Assembly: GCF_007993655.1 (NCBI RefSeq)
Contig: NZ_CP029077.1
Span: 1,048,744 to 1,112,743, forward strand
DNA length: 64,000 nucleotides
DNA from: Candidatus Deianiraea vastatrix
Lineage (GTDB): Bacteria; Pseudomonadota; Alphaproteobacteria; Rickettsiales; Deianiraeaceae
Direction: 5' to 3'
Made by a program: the position numbers and the translations under genes. A model generated the notes under the pieces. The model was not told the origin of the DNA and ran no database searches. It was given only the letters and a program-made list of their open reading frames with translations. Of this stretch, positions 8,891 through 16,922 are shown in pieces (the stretch's first letter is position 1; each line of letters starts with the position of its first letter).

Positions 8891-10036
8891 ATGCAAACTC
8901 AACTAAAAGATCAAATCGCACAGGCATATAATGACCTTAAGGCGGTAAATGATCAAGCATGTAACGACCCACTCGTTGCAGAGCAAATCCAAAAGCTAAA
9001 TGATAAAATTGATGCACTAACTGTGCAGTTTAATGCTGAAATGGCAAAACAACAGGCAACAGTTGCGGTAAATTCTTTAATGCAAGCGGGAAATGCACAG
9101 CAAAAATCGCTAAAAATAGCACAGCCTGCATTAAATCTTCCAGTTGATCAAAAATCAGCTTTCGTAGATTATGCAAGAACTGGTGATTTTGTGTCAAATT
9201 ATGACAGCGGTTATCCATTTTCTCAAAGAATGAATGACATAATTTTAAGCTTTTTGTCTGAAAAATCTGTTATTCGTAAATTTGCAAATCAAGTACAAGT
9301 TTCTCGCGATACTTTTGAATTTGTAAGAAACAAAGAAAGCGTTGCAGCTCAATGGTCAGATGGAACAACAGCTCCAGATTCAATTGAAGGTTATGAGAAA
9401 TTAACTATCAAAATTAACGATCTTATAGCTCAGCCAAAGGTTACTCAAAAGCTACTTAGTGATGTTAATATTGACTTTGAAAACTGGCTTGCAACTGAGC
9501 TTGCACAAATTTTCCTTGTTCAAGAAAATGACGCATTTATTAATGGTAATGGTATCAACAAGCCACAAGGTATTTTGTCTTATGCAAATTCAGGCAGTGG
9601 AATTGAAACTGTTAAAAGCGGTGATGCTGCAAAGATTACTGTTGACGGTCTTGTAAATCTAATTTACTCTCTTGGAGATGTTTATTCAGAAGGTGCTGTA
9701 ATGCTTATGAATAAAACAACTGTTCAGGAGATAAGAAAGCTTAAAGATGCAAATGGTCAATATTTGTGGATGCCAGGTATTTTATCAGGAAAAGCTGATA
9801 CAATAATGGGCGTTCCATTATATACTATAAGTAATATTCCATCAATTGCAGCAGGCAGCCTTTGCGCTATATATGGTAACTTAAATCAAGGTTATTTAAT
9901 TGCAGATCATCAAAATGTTGCAATTCAAAGAGATCCATTTAGTGCAAAACCATTTGTTTCATTTTACTCAACAAAAAGAGTTGGTGGTGATGTTGTAAAT
10001 CAAAATGCGTTTAAAGTATTGAAGATTTCTGCATAG
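8891..10036 (+). CDS. HK97-type major capsid protein (phage or GTA-like), isolated
   Basis: A 381-aa HK97-fold capsid protein (Phage_capsid family). The N-terminal 50 residues are a coiled-coil scaffold-like region. The core contains AAQWSDGT, LIAQPKVTQKLLSD and the family signature INGNGINKPQGIL (about residues 216-228), then the late domain with IMGVPLYTISNIP. I start it at ATG 8891 rather than an in-frame TTG 15 bp upstream. No portal, protease, terminase or tail gene is adjacent; the flanks are housekeeping genes. Alphaproteobacteria related to Rickettsiales often carry gene-transfer-agent genes dispersed over the chromosome, and this fits that pattern. The frame is intact and a strong terminator follows, so it is probably expressed. 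Confidence 0.9.
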   Translation: MQTQLKDQIAQAYNDLKAVNDQACNDPLVAEQIQKLNDKIDALTVQFNAEMAKQQATVAVNSLMQAGNAQQKSLKIAQPALNLPVDQKSAFVDYARTGDFVSNYDSGYPFSQRMNDIILSFLSEKSVIRKFANQVQVSRDTFEFVRNKESVAAQWSDGTTAPDSIEGYEKLTIKINDLIAQPKVTQKLLSDVNIDFENWLATELAQIFLVQENDAFINGNGINKPQGILSYANSGSGIETVKSGDAAKITVDGLVNLIYSLGDVYSEGAVMLMNKTTVQEIRKLKDANGQYLWMPGILSGKADTIMGVPLYTISNIPSIAAGSLCAIYGNLNQGYLIADHQNVAIQRDPFSAKPFVSFYSTKRVGGDVVNQNAFKVLKISA

Positions 10037-10091
10037 CACTTTACAGTTTTATAATTGCTATTTTGTAGACTTGTAGCTATTTTAAAAAACT

Positions 10092-10118
10092 AATCCCCGT
10101 TATATGCGGGGATTTTTT
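10092..10118 (+). terminator. Intrinsic terminator after the capsid gene
   Basis: Perfect 8-bp stem AATCCCCG / CGGGGATT with a 7-nt loop, followed by six T. It ends transcription of the capsid gene and lies just before the convergent lolA stop, so may serve both directions (the other side has an A-rich flank). Confidence 0.9.
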
Positions 10119-10121
10119 GCT

Positions 10122-10706
10122 TTAAAGACGAGGGTCTTTAATTATGAATTTTGAATTTGGTATTTCGCCATTTAAAGCAACATTTGTAAAGGTTAGATCG
10201 ATTAAATCGCCGTCGCCCTGCTCTACTAATATTTTTGAAATTACCGCGTTTTTATCGAAAATCATTGTAAATTTACCACTTACTATGTCGGTTGCTTGCA
10301 AAAAAGTTATTGCATAGCCGCCATTTTTTTCATCGCTGCACTCTTGTATATTCATTTTTGAAAGCTGTTTATCGGTATTTAATAAGAAATGTGCAGGGGT
10401 TTTATCTTTTGGAATGTGGGAAATTTGCTCTAAATCTTTATCCAAATAAGTTGCAAGCTTTCCATTTACTCCGATTAAAGCATTAACCGCCCCTTTATTG
10501 TAATCTATAAGGATTTTCTCAGGTTTTTTCATCAAAAACTTACCGGATGAGTGATATTTTCCGTTGATATTTTGTGTAAAATCCGCCTGCATTGTAGATA
10601 TTGACGAGAGAGCATTATCGTATTTTTCAAGATGAGTGCAATTTTCCTTTGCAAGAGATGTATTTACGAAAAATGTAATTAAAATCAAGGAAAGTATTGA
10701 TTTCAT
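10122..10706 (-). CDS. lolA: LolA-like outer-membrane lipoprotein carrier
   Basis: A 194-aa exported protein. Signal peptide MKSILSLILITFFVNTSLA is followed by the LolA fold: STMQADFTQ near the start of the mature part, SGKFLMKKPEKILIDY, and late beta strands. LolA carries lipoproteins across the periplasm to the outer membrane. It follows secG by 2 bp, so the two form an operon for protein export to the envelope. Length is normal for the family. Confidence 0.9.
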   Translation of the reverse strand: MKSILSLILITFFVNTSLAKENCTHLEKYDNALSSISTMQADFTQNINGKYHSSGKFLMKKPEKILIDYNKGAVNALIGVNGKLATYLDKDLEQISHIPKDKTPAHFLLNTDKQLSKMNIQECSDEKNGGYAITFLQATDIVSGKFTMIFDKNAVISKILVEQGDGDLIDLTFTNVALNGEIPNSKFIIKDPRL

Positions 10707-10708
10707 AA

Positions 10709-11002
10709 CTACTCATCAGATGGTGCAAGGTTTTTAGAAACTTCCTTGTCAAAATTTGCAATAATGCTTGAATTTTTCTGCATTTTATGACGAGTAATGG
10801 CGATTAGTAATGAATTTACAAGAAAGATTGCAACTATTATTCTTGTTAATTTTGTACCTGGGGAAACAGATGTTGCGGCAATTGAGGTATTTGCTTTTGC
10901 AACAAGTCCGTCGCTTGAGCCTTTGGATGTAACTACGATAATTAGTATGAAAATACCAGTTAAAATCTCGATTGTAATTAATAAATTGTATAATGCTTGC
11001 AT
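10709..11002 (-). CDS. secG: Preprotein translocase subunit SecG
   Basis: A 97-aa inner-membrane protein with two TM helices (about residues 4-25 and 54-73). The intervening loop contains SSDGLVAKA and TKLTRIIV, matching SecG. It assists SecYEG-mediated protein translocation. Directly upstream of lolA on the same strand. The start ATG lies in an AT-rich leader without Shine-Dalgarno. Confidence 0.9.
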   Translation of the reverse strand: MQALYNLLITIEILTGIFILIIVVTSKGSSDGLVAKANTSIAATSVSPGTKLTRIIVAIFLVNSLLIAITRHKMQKNSSIIANFDKEVSKNLAPSDE

Positions 11003-11063
11003 ATAATTTTTAATCCTTTAGAATATTTCTAAACCAATGTATATAATAAGCAAATTATTTTTT

Positions 11064-12035
11064 ATGGAATTTAAAATATCAGATTTAAACGATGTTTTGA
11101 CAAGGCTTGATGTGTTTTTAACATCAAAATTTAGCTTTTCAAGAACGCAAATAAGGGCGAAAATCGAAAATGGTCTTGCAAAGGTAAATGACAAAGTTGA
11201 AAAACCAAGTTATAAACTTGAAAATGGCGATATTGTAACGATTTTAGATGATTTTTTACTAAGCGATAAGCAAGATTTTTCAAAAATTAAGCAATACGAC
11301 ATTAAACTTGACATAGTTTTTGAAGACGAGCATCTTGCGGTGATTAACAAACCTGCCGGCCTTACAACTCACCCAGGTGGTGGAAATGTCGATAAAACCT
11401 TAGTAAATGCACTTGTTTCGCACTTTTCAAAGGAGAAATTATCAGATATTGCAGGTCTTGATAGGCTTGGAATAGTGCATCGCCTTGATAAAGACACAAG
11501 CGGGTTGCTTGTGATTGCCAAAAATAACGATGCACACAGGATTTTATCTGAAGATTTAAAGGAAAAGGAGACTTTTTTTCGCAAATATCTTGCAATTTGC
11601 TACGGAGTTCCAGTTCCAACTAGTGGAACTATTGAAAAATTCATGAAAAAAGGCTCATTTGCCGATGGAAAAATGATTATTTGTAACGAAAATGATAGCA
11701 ATGCAAGATATTCAAACACATATTATGAAGTGGAAAAAACCTTTTTAAATGGGGCTTTTTCACTTGTCTCGTGCGAGCTTTCAACTGGAAGAACGCATCA
11801 AATTCGCCTTCATTTATCAAGCATGAAACACAGCATTCTTGGGGATAAAATGTATGAAAATTGCAAAAAATTCAAGCTTGAGGATGGCATAATGAGTAAA
11901 ATTGAAAATATGAATAGACACGCTCTTCATGCGCAAACTCTTTCTTTTCTGCATCCAAAAACACGAAAAAAACTAGTGTTTAAGGCAGATTTACCAGAAG
12001 ATTTAAAGGAAATTTTAAAAACTATTGATAAGTAA
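11064..12035 (+). CDS. rluD: RluD/RluC-type 23S rRNA pseudouridine synthase
   Basis: A 323-aa pseudouridine synthase starting at ATG 11064 (MEFKISDLND); an upstream in-frame ATG adds nine hydrophobic residues and is less likely. An S4 RNA-binding domain (about 10-70) precedes the catalytic domain with HRLDKDTSGLLV (catalytic Asp) and the RTHQIRLH motif. It modifies uridines in large-subunit rRNA. RluD rather than RluC is favoured by the S4 domain and the GG-NVDKTLVN region, but the exact target cannot be fixed from sequence. Confidence 0.88.
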   Translation: MEFKISDLNDVLTRLDVFLTSKFSFSRTQIRAKIENGLAKVNDKVEKPSYKLENGDIVTILDDFLLSDKQDFSKIKQYDIKLDIVFEDEHLAVINKPAGLTTHPGGGNVDKTLVNALVSHFSKEKLSDIAGLDRLGIVHRLDKDTSGLLVIAKNNDAHRILSEDLKEKETFFRKYLAICYGVPVPTSGTIEKFMKKGSFADGKMIICNENDSNARYSNTYYEVEKTFLNGAFSLVSCELSTGRTHQIRLHLSSMKHSILGDKMYENCKKFKLEDGIMSKIENMNRHALHAQTLSFLHPKTRKKLVFKADLPEDLKEILKTIDK

Positions 12036-12086
12036 ATACTTGACAAGTAATAAATAACTTTTAGACAAGGTTTAAAACATTTTTTT

Positions 12087-13715
12087 GTGTTTTACGATTT
12101 AAAAACTAACAAAGTAGTAAAATTTCATGATAAAGTTGAAACTCTTATTGCATATGACTCAGAGTCTCTTATTTCTATACTTGAAAATATTGAGAAATAT
12201 ACGCAAAAGGGATATTTTATTGCAGGATTTATAAGCTATGAGGCTGGATGTTATATTTTACCAAAGAAAGTGTATCACAAAAAGCTCAAATATCCACTGT
12301 TACATTTTGATGTCTTTTCTAAAATTGAGGAAGAAGATATAGAAATTCCAGATATTACAAATGGCTGTATTTATGATGTAAGTTATACAGAAAATGAAGA
12401 TGAGTATAATGAGAAAATTGCAAATATTAAATCACATTTAAAAAATGGCGATACATATCAAACAAATTACACAATTTCGATGAATTTTTCTGCAAATTTA
12501 AAATCTGATGAATTATTTTATGCACTTTGCAAGGAGCAAAAATCTGAATTTGCAGCACTACTGCAGTATGATGATTATAAAATTTTATCTTTTTCGCCTG
12601 AGCTTTTTTTATGCAAGAGGGGTAATTTACTTACTTCAAAGCCTATGAAAGGAACATTTGGAATAAATGAAAGTGATGATAGTATTTTACGAAATGAAAA
12701 GGTAATATCTGAAAATTCTATTATTATTGACTTAATTAGAAATGATATGTCAATTATTGCAGAAAAGGGGAGTGTTGAAGTTGAAAATCCTTTTGAAATA
12801 CAAAATTTTGGCACTTTGCGTCAACTTATATCAACGGTTAAATGTGAAGTTAGAGATAAATCATTTTATGATATTATAAGGGCGCTTTTTCCATGTGGGT
12901 CTATTACAGGTGCGCCAAAAATAAAAACAATGGAGATAATTGCAGAAAATGAGTCCAGACCTCGTGAAATGTACTGTGGGGCAATAGGCTATATAATGCC
13001 AAACAATGATTTTTGTTTTAATGTTGCAATTAGAACTATAGTTTTGAAAAATGATAAGTATAGTATGGGAATTGGTGGAGGTATTTTATATGAATCTTGC
13101 CAGAAGGATGAATTTAATGAATGCAAGCTAAAATCGCAATTTATAAGAAAGGTTAATAAATTTGATATTCTAGAAGAAGTGAAAATTGTCAATAGCCAAG
13201 TTCAAGATTATGAATTGCATATTGAAAATCTTAAATATAAAGCTGATTACTTTGGTTTTAATTTTATTAAGCCGATTTTACCTAGTTTGAAAGATTGCTC
13301 TTCTGGTATATTGCAAATAATGCTAAGTCAAGATGGTAAATATTCGTATTTTATTAAAGATTATGAGTCATGCGTAAAAAAAGTTGAAATATTGGATATA
13401 GAGAAAGATTTTAGCAAGATTTTAGGTAGATGTTCTGACATTTCAGGTAAAAGAAGTGATATTTTTGACATAATAATGTTTAATGATGGTGGAATTATAG
13501 CAAATACTGCGCGTGGGTGTAAAGTTTTTATCAAAAAAGATGATATGTATTTTAGCCCTATTTGTAAAGAGAAGATAGTTACGAATATTTCATCAAAAAT
13601 TATTGTTGATAATTTAGATGCAAGGGTTGCAAGTATGACGATAGATGAGCTAAAGAGTGCTGATTTTGTATATTTATTGAGTGATATTTATGGCTTTTTT
13701 GAGGTAAAGATATGA
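12087..13715 (+). CDS. pabB: Aminodeoxychorismate synthase component I with lyase-like C-terminus (PabBC type)
   Basis: A 542-aa protein with a GTG start. Residues to about 350 form the chorismate-binding enzyme that, with PabA, makes 4-amino-4-deoxychorismate for folate. The PMKGT motif carries the Lys typical of PabB rather than TrpE, and GSITGAPK is intact. From about 360 the sequence resembles the class IV aminotransferase fold of ADC lyase (FDILEEVKI..., IIANTARG). I see no clear catalytic Lys at the expected spacing before FDIIMFN; K about seven residues upstream is the nearest. The lyase part may be degenerate or re-arranged. It overlaps pabA by 4 bp. Confidence 0.88.
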   Translation: MFYDLKTNKVVKFHDKVETLIAYDSESLISILENIEKYTQKGYFIAGFISYEAGCYILPKKVYHKKLKYPLLHFDVFSKIEEEDIEIPDITNGCIYDVSYTENEDEYNEKIANIKSHLKNGDTYQTNYTISMNFSANLKSDELFYALCKEQKSEFAALLQYDDYKILSFSPELFLCKRGNLLTSKPMKGTFGINESDDSILRNEKVISENSIIIDLIRNDMSIIAEKGSVEVENPFEIQNFGTLRQLISTVKCEVRDKSFYDIIRALFPCGSITGAPKIKTMEIIAENESRPREMYCGAIGYIMPNNDFCFNVAIRTIVLKNDKYSMGIGGGILYESCQKDEFNECKLKSQFIRKVNKFDILEEVKIVNSQVQDYELHIENLKYKADYFGFNFIKPILPSLKDCSSGILQIMLSQDGKYSYFIKDYESCVKKVEILDIEKDFSKILGRCSDISGKRSDIFDIIMFNDGGIIANTARGCKVFIKKDDMYFSPICKEKIVTNISSKIIVDNLDARVASMTIDELKSADFVYLLSDIYGFFEVKI

Positions 13716-14269
13716 TATGTTTAATTGATAATTACGATTCATTTACATATAATATTGTTCATCTTCTTGAGAAAATTGGAGAGGATGTTGTAGTACTTAA
13801 AAATGACTCTACTATATATGATATTGATAATTTAAATCCCGCGAAAATCATTATCTCTCCCGGGCCGGGAAGTCCAAATGAGTCAGGAATTTGCTTTGAG
13901 GTGATTGATATTTTTAAAGATAAGTTACCAATTCTTGGAATTTGCCTTGGGCATCAGATTATTGGGCAGTATTTTGGATGTAAAATAGGGCATGCAGGAT
14001 ATGTTATGCACGGCAAAAGGGTTGCAATATCGCACAATGGAAATGGCATATTTGAAGGCATTGTGGAGGATTTATTTGTTGCAAGGTATCACTCTCTTGC
14101 AATTAAAGAGATTTCAGAAAGTATAGAAATATGTGCTAGGGATAGGAAAGATGAGGAGATTATGGCTATAAAGCATCAATATCTTCCAATATTTGGTGTG
14201 CAATTTCACCCAGAGAGTTTTTTAAGTGAAAATGGAGATATATTGCTTAGAAATTTTTGCAAGGTGTAA
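13712..14269 (+). CDS. pabA: Aminodeoxychorismate/anthranilate synthase glutamine amidotransferase
   Basis: A 185-aa class I glutamine amidotransferase. The triad is visible: Cys in LGICLGHQ, His and Glu in QFHPESF; the oxyanion motif SPGPGSP is intact. It supplies ammonia to PabB, whose last codons overlap its ATG (ATGA junction). A GAGG preceding the ATG lies in the pabB coding sequence and is one of the few Shine-Dalgarno-like sites in the window. In genomes lacking a second copy it could also serve TrpE. Confidence 0.93.
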   Translation: MICLIDNYDSFTYNIVHLLEKIGEDVVVLKNDSTIYDIDNLNPAKIIISPGPGSPNESGICFEVIDIFKDKLPILGICLGHQIIGQYFGCKIGHAGYVMHGKRVAISHNGNGIFEGIVEDLFVARYHSLAIKEISESIEICARDRKDEEIMAIKHQYLPIFGVQFHPESFLSENGDILLRNFCKV

Positions 14270-14274
14270 TATAA

Positions 14275-16047
14275 TTAAATATTGTGTGCGTGATATAATT
14301 TATAATAAAGGGAGTTTTCATTTTTTAGCATTTCTTCATGTTTGCCGGATTCTGCTATTGAGCCATTTGCAAGCAGAAGTATTTTATCACAGAAGGTTAC
14401 TGTTGATAATCTGTGAGCGATTATAATAGTTGTTTTACCTGTGATTAATTCATTTAAGGCATCTTGAACATCTTTTTCAGTTTTGTTATCAAGGGCTGAT
14501 GTTGCTTCGTCTAGTATTATAATTGGTGCATTTTTAAGCATAGCTCTTGCAATTACTAGGCGTTGTTTTTGACCTGTTGAAAGATTACTACCCATGTGTC
14601 CAACTTTTCCATTTAATTTGCCTGGTATATTTTGAATAAAGTCATAAGCGTTTGCAAGTTTAAGGCATTTTTCAATATCGGCTTCTGTATAGTCTGATAT
14701 TCCATATGTTAGGTTAAAGAGTATACTTTCATCAAAAAGAAAGGCTTCCTGACTTACATAGCTAATATTTTTGCGTAAATGCTTAACGCTCATTTCTTTT
14801 ATATTTACGCCATTTATTGATATACTGCCTGATGATACATCATAAAAACGCATAATTAATTTTACGATTGTAGATTTTCCGCCGCCTGACTCGCCAACTA
14901 ATGCAATTTTTTCACCTGCTTGAATGGTTAAATTGATATTATCGAGAATTACAGATGATGTATCTTTGTCTTTGTAGCTGAAGGATAAATCTTTTATTTC
15001 AATTTTAGGATTGTAAATGTCAATATCCTTATCTTTACTAGATTTATTATAAGATATTTTACCTTCTATATTAAAGATTTCAAATATTCTGACAATGGAT
15101 ATATAGCCGTTTTGAAGGGTTGTGCTAATGCTTGATGTTGATTTTAATGGTTTATAAAGCATTAAGAGGGCAGTTAGGAATGAGAAAAAGTTACCAGCTG
15201 TCATTTTTCCGTCAATTACGCCGTATCCGCCGTAAAGTATTACAAGGGCAATTGCAAAGCCACCCATGAATTCCATCAAAGGGGAGCCTATAAAGCCTAT
15301 TCTACTTGATTTTATTTCAAGATCGAATAATTCGTTTGTAATTTTTTTCATACTTCCTATTTCGCAATCTTCTTGGGCGAAGGATTTTACTGTTTTTATT
15401 CCATCGAATCTATTTTGCAGGAAGATATTTAGTCTTTCAGATGAATTTTGGAATATTCTTACAACTTTTCGAAGTTTTGATGTGAGTTTTATCAAGGGAT
15501 AAAATGCTATAGGAAAGCCAATTAAAGCTATAATTGACAATTGCCAGCTTTTCCAAAACATTAGGCCAACTAGAAAGAATATTGTAAAAAGTTCTTTTGC
15601 AACGCCAATAACAATTGATTCGATAATTTGCCTAATATTTCTAATATCTGTATTGAAGTATGTAATAATTTTTCCTGTTTGTATCTTTGAAATATCATCC
15701 ATATTTAGTGATATTAATTTTGAAAAGAGATCTTGCGAAATTTTTCTTGAAATTTTACCATTTATGATACTAATAATTAGCTTATATAGATATACGGAAA
15801 TGGATTTTGTGAAAAAGACTATTAATATCATTCCACATATATTCCAAAGTTTTTTAATATCTTTTGAAATAAAGATTTTATTTATTATTGGGTCCATCAA
15901 TTGAGCTGATGCTGCTGTTGCAATTGCCGCTATTATCATTAAGACGACTGAGACGCAAAGTAGTATGTAGTTTGGCTTGACATACATCGAAATGAACTTT
16001 GTCCATACTGTCCAGTCCATTTTTGATGTATTTTTCTTGCAAGCCAT
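14275..16047 (-). CDS. msbA: MsbA-like ABC exporter
   Basis: A 590-aa fused TM-ATPase half-transporter. About six TM helices lie in residues 25-320. The nucleotide-binding domain follows, with Walker A GESGGGKST, signature LSTGQKQR (a T replaces the usual second G of LSGGQ) and Walker B IIILDEATSALD. Such proteins flip lipid A or other lipids, and the LPS-export genes at the end of the window make a lipid A role plausible. It lies 24 bp downstream of the VirB2-like gene on the same strand, probably co-transcribed. Its end nearly touches pabA (convergent). Confidence 0.85.
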   Translation of the reverse strand: MACKKNTSKMDWTVWTKFISMYVKPNYILLCVSVVLMIIAAIATAASAQLMDPIINKIFISKDIKKLWNICGMILIVFFTKSISVYLYKLIISIINGKISRKISQDLFSKLISLNMDDISKIQTGKIITYFNTDIRNIRQIIESIVIGVAKELFTIFFLVGLMFWKSWQLSIIALIGFPIAFYPLIKLTSKLRKVVRIFQNSSERLNIFLQNRFDGIKTVKSFAQEDCEIGSMKKITNELFDLEIKSSRIGFIGSPLMEFMGGFAIALVILYGGYGVIDGKMTAGNFFSFLTALLMLYKPLKSTSSISTTLQNGYISIVRIFEIFNIEGKISYNKSSKDKDIDIYNPKIEIKDLSFSYKDKDTSSVILDNINLTIQAGEKIALVGESGGGKSTIVKLIMRFYDVSSGSISINGVNIKEMSVKHLRKNISYVSQEAFLFDESILFNLTYGISDYTEADIEKCLKLANAYDFIQNIPGKLNGKVGHMGSNLSTGQKQRLVIARAMLKNAPIIILDEATSALDNKTEKDVQDALNELITGKTTIIIAHRLSTVTFCDKILLLANGSIAESGKHEEMLKNENSLYYKLYHAHNI

Positions 16048-16071
16048 CTGAATGATAAAAAACGAAAGTTT

Positions 16072-16608
16072 TTAGCAGACAAATGATTTACCGACAAGAA
16101 TGCTAACAATTGCTGGTCCGCCAAAGCAGAAACCAACACCAATTACGACTGCAACGACAGTACCCCATGATACTTTTCCAAGATAGAATGATATACCGAT
16201 TACGAATATTACAACAACAACTATACCACGACCAACTTTACCTGTTGCAAGAAGGTATACGCCGCATAGCGCATCGCCAAATGGATTTGATTCGGTACTT
16301 CCTGCTTTTACATAGCATACTCCAAAGGTAGTGTCGTTTGAGCCTGGTTGAATAACGGTTGTTCCATCGTCATTTCTGCAAATATATCCTATTGTACATT
16401 GACGAAGTGCAGTACATATTGTTTCACTTGGTCTGCCACATTTACCACTACTTGCTTGACAAACAAGACCTGCATCGCAATTACTACCATCATCACCTGT
16501 TGAGCTTGCTGTTGTTAAATTACATGCAGCACCTCTTGCAACGGCATTTGCTTTATTTGTTGCCGTTGAAAACAGAATAACAATTGACAAAACTAAATAT
16601 TTTAGCAT
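16072..16608 (-). CDS. VirB2/TrbC-like pilin with Cys-rich ectodomain
   Basis: A 178-aa exported protein. The signal peptide ends near ANA (residue 22). Residues 29-98 hold eight cysteines (29, 44, 50, 57, 65, 71, 77, 98) in a disulfide-rich module. The C-terminal 70 residues (NPFGDALCGVYLLATGKVGRG, a hydrophobic helix, YLGKVSWGTVV, a second helix) match the TrbC/VirB2 pilin layout of Rickettsiales type IV secretion: Cys before helix 1, GK-GR, and GK-[IV]-SWG between helices. Ordinary VirB2 lacks such an N-terminal module. I infer a type IV secretion pilin, or pilus-tip variant, displaying a small adhesive head. The neighbour is an MsbA-type gene, not vir genes, which is normal for dispersed Rickettsiales virB2 copies. 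Confidence 0.7.
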   Translation of the reverse strand: MLKYLVLSIVILFSTATNKANAVARGAACNLTTASSTGDDGSNCDAGLVCQASSGKCGRPSETICTALRQCTIGYICRNDDGTTVIQPGSNDTTFGVCYVKAGSTESNPFGDALCGVYLLATGKVGRGIVVVVIFVIGISFYLGKVSWGTVVAVVIGVGFCFGGPAIVSILVGKSFVC

Positions 16609-16692
16609 AAATATCTGAAAATTTAACCTATTATAAAACTAATTATATAATATTCAAGAATTATTTTATTTAATATTGTTCATAAATTTAAA

Positions 16693-16720
16693 TTGACAAT
16701 TAAAAATGTTATTTTATATT
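16693..16720 (+). promoter_or_regulatory. Candidate thrA promoter
   Basis: TTGACA, 16-nt spacer, TATATT. A transcript from here would start about 25 nt before the leader ATG at 16752, which suits an attenuation leader. Confidence 0.6.
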
Positions 16721-16751
16721 TCTTTACAAGAAGATGCGTAAATTAAGTTTT

Positions 16752-16856
16752 ATGAAAAGATTATTTCAAAGGGAAATATTAACTTTAATTACGCTATTTT
16801 GCACCGAAATTAAAACAAGAAATGCGAAAATGATGCAAATGCGTTTGTCATTTTAG
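16752..16856 (+). CDS. Candidate threonine/isoleucine leader peptide
   Basis: A 34-codon frame between the promoter and thrA. Within residues 9-22 it reads ILTLITLFCTEIKT, that is four Thr and three Ile codons in fourteen, the two end products expected to control ThrA. Its stop codon lies inside the 5' arm of the downstream hairpin, as in enteric thrL-type attenuators. It is not a homologue of E. coli thrL by sequence. The reading depends on the regulatory model; there is no independent coding evidence. Confidence 0.45.
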   Translation: MKRLFQREILTLITLFCTEIKTRNAKMMQMRLSF

Positions 16857-16901
16857 AGTTGCTAGCTCCGAAATGACGAATAAATTTCTATAGCTTTTTT
16901 T
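16844..16901 (+). promoter_or_regulatory. Candidate transcription attenuator of thrA
   Basis: Arm 2 (16844-16858) pairs with arm 3 (16866-16880) in a 15-bp stem with one mismatch and a few G-U pairs and a 7-nt loop. Arm 3 (16864-16874) can instead pair with arm 4 (16884-16895), as AGCT/AGCT plus GAAAT/ATTTC, directly followed by six T. The second structure is terminator-like but weak. Ribosome stalling at Thr/Ile codons would free arm 2 and favour antitermination. Alternatively the 2:3 hairpin is one copy of a palindromic repeat like those scattered in rickettsial genomes; I found no second copy in this window. Confidence 0.45.
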
Positions 16902-16922
16902 GTTAATAATTTTTTGATTTTT

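Larger units (their letters stand above)
16609..16922. other. 314-bp intergenic region with thrA leader elements
   Basis: The region separates the divergent VirB2-like gene and thrA. It holds a TTGACA/TATATT promoter, a 34-codon leader reading frame, two mutually exclusive hairpins and a T-run, each listed separately. No RNA gene or larger reading frame is visible. The left 70 bp must contain the pilin promoter, but I see no clear consensus. Confidence 0.6.
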
